A stretch of 64,000 nucleotides of DNA from Ulvibacter sp. MAR_2010_11 (GCF_002813135.1 NZ_PHTY01000001.1:1421501-1485500), one strand, 5' to 3'. Shown: positions 54,156-63,758, counted from the first letter of the stretch. Notes: generated by a model not told the origin, from the sequence alone. Made by a program: numbers and translations.

Positions 54156-55824
54156 ATTTCGCTTGAGACATATTGGATGTCTTTTGCTATTATTTCTTGT
54201 CGCCTCCTGTGGTGTTAACAAAGGGTTGCACAATCGCCCCGATATTTCAAAATACAATGCTGCCATACCGGAGCGTATTACCATTAACGATTCTACCTTC
54301 CATGCAGGCAACAGCTTCCTTACAAAAAACAAACAGGGTCTTTGGGAATTGTATGTAGAGGGCGATCCCTTGGAGAGAGGTCTGCTCACGGGAAGTCTTA
54401 CAAAAGCATTAATGGACAAGCAGGAAGCTGTATTTTTCAACAAGATAAATGAAATGCTTCCGTCCACGTCATGGCAAAATTTCCTGGGTAAATTTCTCTC
54501 ATGGTACAATCGAAAAATGTACCTCCACGTTCCCGAAGAGTACAAAGCCGAAATTTACGGAGTCTCCCGTTTCGCTTCCGGCGAGTTTGATTATATGGCA
54601 AGCCCTTACCTTCGGGCTCTGTATCTGCATAGTGCGCATGACATAGGACACGCATTGCAGGATCTGGCATTGGTAGGTTGCACCTCTTTTGCAGTTTGGG
54701 ATGATAAAACGGAAGATGGAAACCTTCTCTTAGCTCGTAATTTCGATTTTTATGCAGGCGATGCTTTTGCTGAAGAAAAAATTATTGCTTTTGTAAATCC
54801 TTCTGAAGGGTATCCCTTTATGAGCGTAACCTGGGGAGGAATGATTGGCGTGGTTTCGGGGATAAACAATCAAGGTCTTACGGTTACCATCAATGCGGCA
54901 AAGTCGAAAATCCCACTAATTGCCAAAACACCAATCTCTATTGTAACCCGTGAAATTTTGCAATACGCATCTACAATCGAAGAAGCGGTTGCCATCGCAA
55001 AAAAGAGGGAAGTATTTGTTTCTGAAGCAATTCTCGTGGGAAGTGCAAAGGATAAAAGAGCAGTTTCAATTGAAGTAGCACCCAACAATTTTGGGGTATA
55101 TGACGTGGCGAATTCCTCTGAACTTATTTGTTCAAATCATTTCCAAAGCGATGTGTATAGTAATGATCGAAGAAATTTACAATCGATAGCCGAAAGTCAT
55201 ACCCAATACCGCTATGAGCGTATGAAAGAATTATTGGACAAAAACGACAAAATCAGTCCCAAGAAGGCGGTTGCAATTCTTAGAAACAAAGAAGGGTTGA
55301 ATGATAAGGATATCGGCTTCGGAAATGAAAAGGCTTTAAATCAGCTGCTGGCGCATCACGGCATCGTCTTTAAACCGGCCGAATTAAAAGTTTGGGTTTC
55401 TTCCAATCCGTATCAATTAGGAGAATTTGTCGCCTATGATCTCAATACAATTTTTACAAACCGAAACGGAAACCCTTTGGCAGAATCATTGGCACAAACA
55501 TCACTTGCTATTGCTGAAGATCCATTTGTCTCTTCAGTAGCATATAAGGACTATGAAGCCTATCGGGTTTTGGAAAGGGCCGTTGAAAGCGCCATAGCGA
55601 ATAAGGAAAAGATACTGCCCGTAACAATAACCGAATTACAAGCTAAAAACCCCAACTATTGGAAAGCCTATTATCTAAGCGGAAAGTATTACCTTCAACA
55701 GGGGTATGAGGCAGCCGCCCTAAAGGCTTTTGAAAAGGCCAATTCTTTGGAAATTACCACAAAGCCCGATCGAGAAGAAGTGGAAAAATATATCGCCAAA
55801 TTACGCAGGAAACTGAAGCAATGA
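54148..55824 (+). CDS. C45-family autoproteolytic acyltransferase/hydrolase, lipoprotein
   Basis: 558 aa. The lipobox is FLVASC (Cys21). The Ntn-type nucleophile is Cys178 in LVGCTSFAVWDD, followed by GNLLLARNFDFYAGDAF and SVTWGGMIGVVSGINNQGLTVTINAA, the signature of the acyl-CoA:6-aminopenicillanate acyltransferase/acid ceramidase-like group. The C-terminal 60 residues form a TPR-like pair (WKAYYLSGKYYLQQGYEAAALKAFEKANSL). As a lipoprotein it acts in the periplasm or at the outer membrane, after export, and could transfer or release the acyl (polyene) chain. Confidence 0.85.
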   Translation: MFKFRLRHIGCLLLLFLVASCGVNKGLHNRPDISKYNAAIPERITINDSTFHAGNSFLTKNKQGLWELYVEGDPLERGLLTGSLTKALMDKQEAVFFNKINEMLPSTSWQNFLGKFLSWYNRKMYLHVPEEYKAEIYGVSRFASGEFDYMASPYLRALYLHSAHDIGHALQDLALVGCTSFAVWDDKTEDGNLLLARNFDFYAGDAFAEEKIIAFVNPSEGYPFMSVTWGGMIGVVSGINNQGLTVTINAAKSKIPLIAKTPISIVTREILQYASTIEEAVAIAKKREVFVSEAILVGSAKDKRAVSIEVAPNNFGVYDVANSSELICSNHFQSDVYSNDRRNLQSIAESHTQYRYERMKELLDKNDKISPKKAVAILRNKEGLNDKDIGFGNEKALNQLLAHHGIVFKPAELKVWVSSNPYQLGEFVAYDLNTIFTNRNGNPLAESLAQTSLAIAEDPFVSSVAYKDYEAYRVLERAVESAIANKEKILPVTITELQAKNPNYWKAYYLSGKYYLQQGYEAAALKAFEKANSLEITTKPDREEVEKYIAKLRRKLKQ

Positions 55825-57116
55825 TACCCGAAATAGAAAAAGCATCTCAAGAAGAAATTAAGGCGTTTCAGGAAGTAAAACTGAAAGAGCTCCTTCAATA
55901 CATTGCGATTAATTCTCCCTATTACAAGCGAATTTTTAAACAACATGCCATAAAGCCCGAAACGATTTCTGGGCTGAACGACTTGCAAAAGCTTCCGGTT
56001 ACTACCAAAGAACAATTACAACAGTTTAACACGGAATTTATATGTGTGCCAAAAAGTGAAATTGTCGATTATGTCACTACTTCTGGTACTATGGGAGATC
56101 CGGTTACCTTCGTTTTAACCCATAAGGATCTCGACAGATTGGCCTATAATGAAGCGATAAGTTTGGCTTGTTCGGAAATTACAAAAGACGATGTGTTGCA
56201 ATTGATGACTACTATGGACCGCCGATTTATGGCGGGCCTTGCCTATTTTTTGGGTGCCAGAGAACTGAAAGCGGGAATAATAAGGGTAGGCTCCGGTGTG
56301 CCCGAGTTGCAATGGGATTCTATTCAAAAATTTAATCCCACCTACCTTATCGCGGTACCTTCATTTTTACTGAAATTAATAGAATATGCCCAACAGCACA
56401 AAATCGATTTAAATAAGTCGGGTGTAAAAGGGGCTATTTGTATTGGTGAACCCATTCGTGAACAGGATTTTTCATACAATGCCCTTGCCGAACGCATTGT
56501 GACTCAATGGGACATCAAATTATATGCAACTTACGCTTCCACCGAAATGAGTACTGCATTCAACGAATGTAAACTCCAAAGGGGAGGACATCATCATCCC
56601 GAGTTGATTATAGTTGAGATTTTGGATGAATTTAATAATCCTGTCCCGGAGGGAGATACCGGCGAATTGGTGATTACCACCTTGGGAGTTGAAGCGATGC
56701 CATTGCTGCGTTTTAAAACAGGAGATATGGTCGCGTCGCATACCGAAGCCTGTTCCTGTGGTAGAAACACCATGCGTTTGGGGCCGGTTGTTGGCCGAAA
56801 GCAACATATGATTAAATATAAAGGAACAACCCTGTATCCGCCGGCACTATTCAATGTACTTTCGAATTTTAAAGAAGTTGAGAATTTCGTTTTTGAAATT
56901 TATAACAATGAATTAGGCACCGATGAGATTCTTGTGAAGATAGGCAGTTTAAATCCGTCAGATGAACTCTTAAAAGACATCAAAGATCATTTTCGAGCCA
57001 ACTTACGTGTCACTCCGTTGATAGAATTTCACAATCCGAATACAGTAGAAACTCTTCGTTTTCCAAAACTAAGCCGAAAACCACAACTTATTATTGACCA
57101 TCGCATTAAAGGATAA
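55821..57116 (+). CDS. Phenylacetate-CoA-ligase-like adenylating enzyme (starter-acid activation)
   Basis: 431 aa PaaK-type ANL enzyme. YVTTSGTMGDPV is the P-loop-like motif; YATYASTEMSTAF, GDTGELVITTLGVEAMPLLRFKTGD and CGRNTMRLGPVVGRKQHMIKYKG follow. Cys residues around EACSCG may bind zinc, as in related proteins. It would adenylate 4-coumarate from the ammonia-lyase and load it onto ACP or CoA, giving the starter unit. It is the last gene of the operon and overlaps the C45 gene by 4 bases (ATGA). Confidence 0.87.
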   Translation: MIPEIEKASQEEIKAFQEVKLKELLQYIAINSPYYKRIFKQHAIKPETISGLNDLQKLPVTTKEQLQQFNTEFICVPKSEIVDYVTTSGTMGDPVTFVLTHKDLDRLAYNEAISLACSEITKDDVLQLMTTMDRRFMAGLAYFLGARELKAGIIRVGSGVPELQWDSIQKFNPTYLIAVPSFLLKLIEYAQQHKIDLNKSGVKGAICIGEPIREQDFSYNALAERIVTQWDIKLYATYASTEMSTAFNECKLQRGGHHHPELIIVEILDEFNNPVPEGDTGELVITTLGVEAMPLLRFKTGDMVASHTEACSCGRNTMRLGPVVGRKQHMIKYKGTTLYPPALFNVLSNFKEVENFVFEIYNNELGTDEILVKIGSLNPSDELLKDIKDHFRANLRVTPLIEFHNPNTVETLRFPKLSRKPQLIIDHRIKG

Positions 57117-57129
57117 AGGGAGTTCAACA

Positions 57130-57729
57130 TTACCTGTTGAGGATGGGAATACTTTCGGTTAGCAGCCTCCACACATAACCCTGGTGATTGGTATTGTCTA
57201 AATCGAAAACCGAATAATACCGCAACACATTGTTATTATTTGTAGAATCTACTCTTATTGGAACCAAAGTGTCACTAAGGTGACTTTTATGAATTGCAAA
57301 ACCGTTTACCACCTGTTTCCACTGGTTGTTTCTGAAAACATACACAAAATACTTTGTAAACGCAGGGTCTTTTAGTTTGGCGGATATTAACAAAACATCC
57401 CTGTCGAAACCTGGGAATTGCAGAGATTGTAAGGAAGCTCCGTAGGTTTCGGGAATTGCCAATTGAAAATTAGGTAGTTCTTCAAAAGCGATACGAGTGA
57501 TTCCTTTTTCCATGTTCACCCCTTTTACATAGGCATAGAAAGGATCATCATCTCCATTAAAATTTGCAGTTATTGCACCCGGAGGAATCACCGGCGCAAT
57601 AACAACCTCCTGTATAGGCTCTATAATTTCTTCATTGTTGGGACCAATAATATTTTCCTTAGGTTTTTGTGTTCCGGAGCCGCATCCGTAACAGCACAAT
57701 AGGAAGCCAATTACTGCAAATCGAATCAT
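57130..57729 (-). CDS. Lipoprotein of unknown function
   Basis: 199 aa with a lipobox ending YGC (about residue 16) after a short hydrophobic segment. A Pro/Glu/Ile-rich linker (about 25-50) precedes a beta-rich domain with FYAYVKGVNMEKGITRIAFEELP and DRDVLLISAKLKDPAFTKYFVYVFRNNQWKQVV. No family was recognised. Its start overlaps the stop of the universal stress protein gene by 4 bases, so the pair is co-transcribed. It is convergent with the pigment operon, with only 13 bases between stops. Confidence 0.7.
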   Translation of the reverse strand: MIRFAVIGFLLCCYGCGSGTQKPKENIIGPNNEEIIEPIQEVVIAPVIPPGAITANFNGDDDPFYAYVKGVNMEKGITRIAFEELPNFQLAIPETYGASLQSLQFPGFDRDVLLISAKLKDPAFTKYFVYVFRNNQWKQVVNGFAIHKSHLSDTLVPIRVDSTNNNNVLRYYSVFDLDNTNHQGYVWRLLTESIPILNR

Positions 57730-58550
57730 CTAATTTTAAAAGTAATCACGGGCATATTGGCATGGTTTACCAAATCTTCACTAATGCTTCCGTTGAAAAA
57801 GTGTGAGAGCCCTTTACGGCCATGAGTACTCATGCCAATAAGTTGAGCACTAATATCTTTGGCAAAACTGAGAACTCCTTTCTCTACGGAGGTATCATTG
57901 TAAACATTCAACGTAAGGTTTTCATTAATTGCTCCTTTTACAAATTTCGACATCATTTCTTTAGATTCAGCACTTGTTCTGAAATCGGATGGAGTATTAA
58001 TGTACAGCATATGAAGTCTTGCTCCTACAGCTTCTGCAAATTTTTGAGCTTCCTGGAAGCTATTGCGACATTCTTCCGAAAAATCGGTCGCAAACACGAA
58101 GTCGTCAATTTTAAAGTTAGGATGCTTATTTTTAATAACCAACACAGGAATTTTGGAGGTACGCACAACTTTTTCGGTATTGCTTCCAATAAACATTTCC
58201 TTGAACCCGCTTGCGCCATGAGATCCCATAATTATTAAATCGATTTTATTTTTTTCAACAGCCTCTCCAATGTCTTCATAAATTTCGGCATGACCAATTG
58301 CCTCTCTAATTTTTATTCCTTTTAAATAGGGAAGTTTAAAGAGTTCTCCAAAGTTTTTTTCAGCTAATTTTATAAAGTACAAAGATTCAGGCAAGCTTCC
58401 CGAGCCACCGGATGTAGTAAGGTGTAATGGCATTTCCAGAGAGTGTAATAAATAAATTTCGCTGTCGTGCTGTACTGCCATTTGCGCGGCTACTTTTAAT
58501 GCATTTTCGGCTTGCGGAGAGAAATCCGTAGGGACTAAAATTCGTTTCAT
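57726..58550 (-). CDS. Universal stress protein, two tandem UspA domains
   Basis: 274 aa. Domain 1 spans about 1-145 (ILVPTDFSPQAENALKVAAQ, IIMGSHGASGFKEMFIGSNTEKVVRTSKIPVLVI) and domain 2 about 150-274 (FVFATDFSEECRNSFQEAQKFA, LIGMSTHGRKGLSHFFNGSISEDLVNHANMPVITF). Both contain the G-2x-G-9x-G(S) nucleotide-binding pattern, so ATP binding is plausible. UspA proteins are cytoplasmic stress and energy-status proteins. It shares an upstream region with the divergent rimP operon; a TAATTTTG -7 candidate lies at 58591-58598. Confidence 0.92.
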   Translation of the reverse strand: MKRILVPTDFSPQAENALKVAAQMAVQHDSEIYLLHSLEMPLHLTTSGGSGSLPESLYFIKLAEKNFGELFKLPYLKGIKIREAIGHAEIYEDIGEAVEKNKIDLIIMGSHGASGFKEMFIGSNTEKVVRTSKIPVLVIKNKHPNFKIDDFVFATDFSEECRNSFQEAQKFAEAVGARLHMLYINTPSDFRTSAESKEMMSKFVKGAINENLTLNVYNDTSVEKGVLSFAKDISAQLIGMSTHGRKGLSHFFNGSISEDLVNHANMPVITFKIR

Positions 58551-58638
58551 ATAGTTACTAATTATTGGTTGATTTGTCAGTATTAAAGTACAAAATTAAA
58601 ACGGGAGGGCGTCGCTTTTTTAATATTAAAATTTATAG

Positions 58639-58646
58639 TATATTTG
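58639..58646 (+). promoter_or_regulatory. -7 element of the rimP-nusA-infB promoter
   Basis: TATATTTG followed by CACC matches TAnnTTTG. Transcription would start near 58653, giving a leader of about 55 bases that contains the hairpin at 58672-58698. A T-rich stretch but no exact TTG sits at the -33 position. Confidence 0.6.
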
Positions 58647-58671
58647 CACCGAATTTGATACGTAACTAGCT

Positions 58672-58698
58672 GAGGGGACAAAAAAGTCCCCTCTTTTT
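58672..58698 (+). terminator. Terminator-like hairpin in the rimP leader (possible attenuator)
   Basis: GAGGGGAC (58672-58679), a six-A loop, GTCCCCTC (58686-58693), then TTTTT. It lies between the promoter and the rimP ATG (58709), so it would stop transcription before the operon unless bypassed. Confidence 0.75.
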
Positions 58699-58708
58699 AT
58701 AGCTGAAA

Positions 58709-59176
58709 ATGATGCGGGGGCAGGTAACACCACTTTTAGAACAAGCTTTAGCGAAAAATAAATCGTTGTTTTTAATTGATTTCAGTATCTCTGAAGCGAA
58801 TCATATTCGCGTGATATTGGATGGTGATAACGGTGTTAGTGTTGAAGATTGTATCGCAGTTAGCAGAGAAATTGAACACAATATAGACAGAGAGGAATAC
58901 GATTTCTCTCTCGAAGTGATGTCGGCCGGAGTATCGGAGCCTTTAACCTTGCCCAGACAATACAAGAAAAATGTGGGCAGAACGTTACAGGTAAAAACAA
59001 AGGCAGACGAAACAATAGAGGCTCAATTAACTGCTGTAACCGATGAGAATATTACACTTCAGTGGAAGGCACGCGAACCCAAACCGGTTGGAAAAGGAAA
59101 AGTAACAGTACAAAAAGAACTTGTACTGTCGTATTCAAATATTGTAGAAGCAAAAGTGATGATAACATTTAATTAG
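58709..59176 (+). CDS. rimP: Ribosome maturation factor RimP
   Basis: 155 aa. RimP assists 30S maturation. FLIDFSISEANHIRVILDGDNGVSVEDCIAVSREIEHNID and DFSLEVMSAGVSEPLTLPRQYKKNVGRTLQVKTK are the N-terminal and linker signatures, with an SH3-like C-terminal domain after them. It is the first gene of the conserved rimP-nusA-infB operon. The opening MM offers two adjacent start codons. Confidence 0.95.
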   Translation: MMRGQVTPLLEQALAKNKSLFLIDFSISEANHIRVILDGDNGVSVEDCIAVSREIEHNIDREEYDFSLEVMSAGVSEPLTLPRQYKKNVGRTLQVKTKADETIEAQLTAVTDENITLQWKAREPKPVGKGKVTVQKELVLSYSNIVEAKVMITFN

Positions 59177-59184
59177 AGGATGAT

Positions 59185-60417
59185 ATGGAAAATTTAGCGT
59201 TAATCGATTCTTTTTCTGAATTTAAAGACGATAAACTGATAGACAGAGTAACGCTTATGGCGATACTGGAAGACGTTTTTAGAAACGCTTTAAAGAAAAA
59301 ATACGGAAGCGATGATAATTTCGATATTATTATTAACCCGGACAAGGGGGATTTGGAAATTTGGAGAAACCGTATCGTTGTTGCCGATGGTGAGGTAGAA
59401 GACGATAACGCCGAAATCTCGTTGTCTGCTGCTCGCAAAATTGAACCCGATTTTGAAATTGGGGAAGATGTATCGGAAGAAGTGAAATTAATACATTTGG
59501 GACGTCGTTCCATTTTGGCGTTGCGTCAAAATTTAATTTCAAAAATTCACGAACACGACAATACCAACATTTACAAGCAGTTTAAAGAGCTTGAAGGTGA
59601 AATTTATACGGCCGAGGTACACCATATTCGCCATCGTGCGGTTATTTTACTGGATGATGATGGAAATGAAATAATCCTTCCAAAAGACAAACAAATACCT
59701 TCCGATTTTTTCAGAAAGGGAGACAATGTTCGCGGAATTATTGAAAGCGTTGAGTTAAAAGGCAACAAGCCAACTATTTTAATGTCGCGCGCAAGTCCGT
59801 TGTTCCTTGAAAAATTATTCGAGCAGGAAATCCCTGAAGTATTCGACGGATTAATTACTGTAAAAAAGGTAGTTCGTATTCCCGGAGAAAAGGCAAAAGT
59901 AGCAGTAGATTCTTACGACGATCGTATCGATCCGGTAGGTGCTTGTGTAGGTATGAAAGGATCTCGAATTCACGGAATTGTTCGCGAATTAGGGAATGAA
60001 AATATCGACGTTATTAATTACACCAACAACCTGAATCTGTTCATCACACGTGCCTTGAGTCCTGCGAAAGTTACTTCCATTAAAATCGATGAGGTGAAGA
60101 AAAGAGCCGAAGTGATTTTAAAACCTGAAGAAGTTTCTAAAGCGATTGGCCGTGGAGGTCACAATATTAGATTGGCAGGACAACTTACTGGGTACGAAAT
60201 CGATGTACTGCGTGAAGGGGCCGAAGAAGATGTAGAATTACGTGAATTCTCCGATGAAATCGAAGAATGGATCATCGCCGAATTCCATAAAATTGGATTG
60301 GATACTGCAAAAAGTGTACTGGAACATGACATCAACGATTTGGTGAAACGTACAGATCTTGAAGAAGAAACCATCCAGGAAGTGATTAACATATTACGAG
60401 AAGAATTTGAAGAGTAG
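59185..60417 (+). CDS. nusA: Transcription termination/antitermination factor NusA
   Basis: 410 aa. N-terminal RNA-polymerase-binding domain (1-130), S1 domain (about 133-200; GEIYTAEVHHIRHRAVILLDDDG), KH1 and KH2 (about 205-345; RIPGEKAKVAVDSYD, GACVGMKGSRIHGIVRELGNENID, KAIGRGGHNIRLAGQLTGYEID), then a short acidic helical tail. It lacks the two full C-terminal acidic repeats of E. coli NusA, as is usual in Bacteroidota. NusA is known to modulate hairpin-dependent termination, which is relevant to the leader hairpin of its own operon. Confidence 0.97.
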   Translation: MENLALIDSFSEFKDDKLIDRVTLMAILEDVFRNALKKKYGSDDNFDIIINPDKGDLEIWRNRIVVADGEVEDDNAEISLSAARKIEPDFEIGEDVSEEVKLIHLGRRSILALRQNLISKIHEHDNTNIYKQFKELEGEIYTAEVHHIRHRAVILLDDDGNEIILPKDKQIPSDFFRKGDNVRGIIESVELKGNKPTILMSRASPLFLEKLFEQEIPEVFDGLITVKKVVRIPGEKAKVAVDSYDDRIDPVGACVGMKGSRIHGIVRELGNENIDVINYTNNLNLFITRALSPAKVTSIKIDEVKKRAEVILKPEEVSKAIGRGGHNIRLAGQLTGYEIDVLREGAEEDVELREFSDEIEEWIIAEFHKIGLDTAKSVLEHDINDLVKRTDLEEETIQEVINILREEFEE

Positions 60418-60475
60418 TTAGAAGTTTAATTACTTTTATCATTATATTAAAAGAATAACAGGAGAAAGCATTTTT

Positions 60476-63235
60476 ATGGCTGAAGTAAAATCGATAAGGC
60501 TTAACAAAGTATTACGCGAATTCAATATCTCGTTGGATCGTGCCGTGGAATTTCTTAGTTCCAAAGGTCACGAAATAGAGGCACGTCCTACAACGAAGAT
60601 TTCGAATGAAGAATATGAAATACTTTTTGAGGAATTCCAGACCGACAAGAGTAAGAAGATGGAATCCAAAGAGGTAGGTGAAGAAAAGCGTAAAGAGAAA
60701 GAAGAGCTGCGTTTGGCCAGGGAGCGGGAAATTGAAGAGAAGGAGAAAAAAGATGCAGCCCGTGTAATAAAAGCGGAAGTAAAATTAGACGGCCCAAAAC
60801 AAGTTGGTAAAATTGATTTAGAGGCCAAAAACGCTAAAAAAGAAACAAAAGCTGAAACACCTGTTGCTGAAGAAAAGCCTGTAAAAGAAGAAAAACCTGT
60901 TAAAAAAGAGGCTCCGGTTGTAGAAGACAAGCCAAAGACTAAACCAGAGGTTGCTCAAAAGCCTGAAGTTGTTGCCAAAACCGAAACTCCTGCCAAGGAA
61001 GCCCCTAAAAAAGAAGAAGTAGTCGCTAAAAAGGAAGCTCCGAAAGCTGAAGAAGAAGCGCCTAAGGAATCTCAGGTGGTGGAAACCAATTACAAAAAAT
61101 TAGACGGTCCCAATTTTACCGGAAAGAAGATCGACCTTACACAGTTTAAAAAGCCGGAAAAGAAAAAGATTGAAAAGAAAGACGATAAATCTGCTGCCGA
61201 AAAGAAAGGTCGTAGACGTCGTATCAGTAAAGAAGCTCCCAAAAATGGTGGCGGAAGTAACTTCAGAGATAATCGTGGTCCGGCGCGTAAAGGAATTGGC
61301 AGTCGTACCAATGTCCCTAAAGAAGAGCCCAGCGAAGAAGAAGTACAAAAGCAGGTTCGTGAGACTTTAGAAAAACTACAAGGAAAGTCGTCCAAAGGAA
61401 AAGGAGCCAAATACCGTAGAGAAAAACGAGATAGTCACCGTCAGAAATCGGAAGTTGAACTGGCACAACAGGAAGCCGATAACAAATTATTGAAACTTAC
61501 CGAATTCGTAACGGTTAGTGAAGTGGCCACCATGATGGATGTCCCGGTAACACAGGTTATTTCAGCCTGTATGTCGCTGGGGATGATGGTAACCATGAAT
61601 CAGCGTTTAGACGCCGAAACACTCTCGATTGTTGCCGATGAATTTGGCTTTGAAGTGGAATTTGTAACAGCCGACATTGAAGAGGCAGTTCAGGAAGAGG
61701 AAGATGCACCCGAAGATTTGGTGCCAAGAGCTCCAATTGTTACGGTTATGGGTCACGTAGATCACGGAAAAACATCCCTGCTGGATTATATTAGAAAAGA
61801 AAATGTAATTGCCGGTGAATCCGGAGGAATTACACAACATATTGGTGCCTATGGGGTACAATTGGAAAACGGACAAAAGATTGCCTTCTTAGATACACCG
61901 GGTCACGAAGCGTTTACCGCGATGCGTGCCAGAGGTGCTCAGGTAACCGATTTAGCAATTATTGTGGTTGCTGCCGATGATGATATCATGCCGCAAACCA
62001 AGGAAGCCATCAGTCACGCTCAAGCGGCCGGGGTTCCCATTGTATTTGCTATCAACAAAATAGACAAGCCTACCGCAAATCCTGAAAAAATTAAAGAAGG
62101 TTTGGCACAAATGAATCTATTGGTGGAAGACTGGGGTGGAAAAATCCAGTCGCACGATATTTCTGCGAAAACAGGTGAAGGTGTCCCCGAATTATTGGAA
62201 AAAGTATTACTGGAAGCCGAAATATTAGAATTAAAAGCCAATCCCGACCGTGGTGCTTATGGTACTGTGGTTGAAGCATTCCTGGACAAAGGACGTGGAT
62301 ATGTATCAACTATTCTGGTTCAAGGTGGAACTTTGAATATTGGAGATTATGTATTGGCAGGTAAAAACAGCGGGAAGGTAAAAGCCATGCACGATGAGCG
62401 TGGAAACAATGTAAAAGTGGCAGGTCCTTCTACTCCGGTTTCTATTTTGGGGTTAGACGGCGCACCACAGGCAGGAGACAAATTCAATGTTTTTGAAGAC
62501 GAACGCGAAGCCAAAGCCGTGGCAACCAAACGTACACAATTACAAAGAGAACAATCTGTTCGTACACAACGTCATATTACACTTGACGAAATTGGACGTC
62601 GTATTGCGCTAGGTGAATTTAAAGAATTGAATATTATTCTGAAGGGTGACGTGGATGGTTCGGTTGAAGCATTAACCGATTCGTTCCAGAAATTGTCTAC
62701 AGAAGAAATTCAGGTAAATATTATCCATAAGGCTGTTGGGCCTATTACCGAAAGTGATGTATTGTTAGCATCTGCTTCCGATGCTATTATTATCGGATTT
62801 AATGTACGCCCGATGGGGAATGCACGTCAGATAGCCGACAAGGAGGAAATCGATATCCGTATGTATTCTATTATCTACGACGCTATCAACGATCTGAAGG
62901 ATGCGATGGAAGGGATGCTATCTCCTGAAATGAAAGAAGAAATTAACGGAACTGCCGAAATTAGAGAGACCTTTAAAATCTCTAAGGTGGGAACCATTGC
63001 AGGTTGTATGGTATTGAGCGGAAAGATTTTCAGAAGCTCCGGAATTCGATTGATTAGAGAAGGAGTTGTGGTGTTTACCGGAGAATTGGAATCCTTAAAA
63101 CGATTTAAAGACGATGTAAAAGAAGTAGCCAAAGGATACGATTGTGGTATTCAGGTAAAAAACTACAACGACATCAAAGAAGGTGATATTATTGAAGCCT
63201 TCCAGGAAGTAGCCGTAAAGAAAAAGTTGAAATAA
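60476..63235 (+). CDS. infB: Translation initiation factor IF-2
   Basis: 919 aa. An N-terminal IF2N-like module ([24 protein letters not shown]) is followed by a 280-residue Lys/Glu/Pro/Ala low-complexity region, a second IF2N-like part ([22 protein letters not shown]) and the GTPase core from about residue 425: [36 protein letters not shown]. Domains II-IV end in the fMet-tRNA-binding C-terminal domain. It is full length with intact motifs and is the last gene of the operon before a strong terminator. Confidence 0.97.
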   Translation: MAEVKSIRLNKVLREFNISLDRAVEFLSSKGHEIEARPTTKISNEEYEILFEEFQTDKSKKMESKEVGEEKRKEKEELRLAREREIEEKEKKDAARVIKAEVKLDGPKQVGKIDLEAKNAKKETKAETPVAEEKPVKEEKPVKKEAPVVEDKPKTKPEVAQKPEVVAKTETPAKEAPKKEEVVAKKEAPKAEEEAPKESQVVETNYKKLDGPNFTGKKIDLTQFKKPEKKKIEKKDDKSAAEKKGRRRRISKEAPKNGGGSNFRDNRGPARKGIGSRTNVPKEEPSEEEVQKQVRETLEKLQGKSSKGKGAKYRREKRDSHRQKSEVELAQQEADNKLLKLTEFVTVSEVATMMDVPVTQVISACMSLGMMVTMNQRLDAETLSIVADEFGFEVEFVTADIEEAVQEEEDAPEDLVPRAPIVTVMGHVDHGKTSLLDYIRKENVIAGESGGITQHIGAYGVQLENGQKIAFLDTPGHEAFTAMRARGAQVTDLAIIVVAADDDIMPQTKEAISHAQAAGVPIVFAINKIDKPTANPEKIKEGLAQMNLLVEDWGGKIQSHDISAKTGEGVPELLEKVLLEAEILELKANPDRGAYGTVVEAFLDKGRGYVSTILVQGGTLNIGDYVLAGKNSGKVKAMHDERGNNVKVAGPSTPVSILGLDGAPQAGDKFNVFEDEREAKAVATKRTQLQREQSVRTQRHITLDEIGRRIALGEFKELNIILKGDVDGSVEALTDSFQKLSTEEIQVNIIHKAVGPITESDVLLASASDAIIIGFNVRPMGNARQIADKEEIDIRMYSIIYDAINDLKDAMEGMLSPEMKEEINGTAEIRETFKISKVGTIAGCMVLSGKIFRSSGIRLIREGVVVFTGELESLKRFKDDVKEVAKGYDCGIQVKNYNDIKEGDIIEAFQEVAVKKKLK

Positions 63236-63251
63236 TACTGCTGTTAAGAAT

Positions 63252-63282
63252 AAAAAAAGCCGCTCGTTTGAGCGGCTTTTTT
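63252..63282. terminator. Bidirectional terminator between infB and the SPOR gene
   Basis: GCCGCTC (63259-63265), GTTT loop, GAGCGGC (63270-63276), with seven A before and six T after. It serves infB on the plus strand and the SPOR-domain gene on the minus strand. Confidence 0.92.
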
Positions 63283-63310
63283 ATTGGTCTATTTTGAAGA
63301 AATGTCGTCC

Positions 63311-63706
63311 TTATTTTCGACGTTCCGGCTTTAAGATAAAAGCCGAAGGAAAATTTCTCTGTATTTCTATCAAGGCTCTATCTGCTTCAATTCGCGATCC
63401 GAAACTGCCTGCCCACACTTTGTAATTGGGGGTTTCATATTCAATAGAGGCCGGCCAGGCACCGTAGGCTCCTCGGTATTTTTTTATCACATAATTTGCT
63501 TCACTTAATTCGCCGTAATACAACTGAATTGTATATCCGTCAGACAATTTATTTTCCTTCTCAAGTGACTTTTTAAGAGTTAATAACTGTGGTATTTTAC
63601 TATCCTCATTCACCGTTACGGTGCCCTGTTGTCCAATAGCGACTTTCACGGAAAAAATAAGTAAAATACTGAAAATAAATAAGTTATATTTGTGTATGAA
63701 ATTCAT
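63311..63706 (-). CDS. SPOR-domain protein, exported
   Basis: 131 aa from the ATG at 63706; the frame runs 21 bases further to a TTG, but the ATG gives a proper signal peptide (MNFIHKYNLFIFSILLIF...AIGQ). The C-terminal part (about 60-131; DGYTIQLYYGELSEANYVIKKYRG, YKVWAGSFGSRIEADRALIEIQRNFPSAFI) is a SPOR domain, which binds denuded glycan strands at the division septum. It is a small periplasmic protein, likely peptidoglycan-associated. It has its own promoter and shares the terminator with infB. Confidence 0.88.
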   Translation of the reverse strand: MNFIHKYNLFIFSILLIFSVKVAIGQQGTVTVNEDSKIPQLLTLKKSLEKENKLSDGYTIQLYYGELSEANYVIKKYRGAYGAWPASIEYETPNYKVWAGSFGSRIEADRALIEIQRNFPSAFILKPERRK

Positions 63707-63724
63707 GAATTTTAGTCTTTGTTG

Positions 63725-63758
63725 CAAATGTAAACCATAATAACTATGGGAAGTGCAA
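63725..63758 (-). promoter_or_regulatory. Promoter of the SPOR-domain gene
   Basis: On the minus strand TTG (63756-63758) is followed after 23 bases by TACATTTG (63725-63732). Spacing is at the long end of the Bacteroidota range. Confidence 0.5.

Noticed and set aside
37413-57116. Housekeeping fatty-acid synthesis cluster
   Set aside because: TAL, halogenase-like enzyme, methyltransferase, LolA-like carrier, RND exporter and PaaK-like ligase have no place in primary fatty-acid synthesis. fabD, fabH and acpP are absent.
60568-61410. Ser/Phe-rich minus-strand frames opposite infB
   Set aside because: They are the complement of the Lys/Glu-rich low-complexity region of IF-2 and reflect codon bias only.
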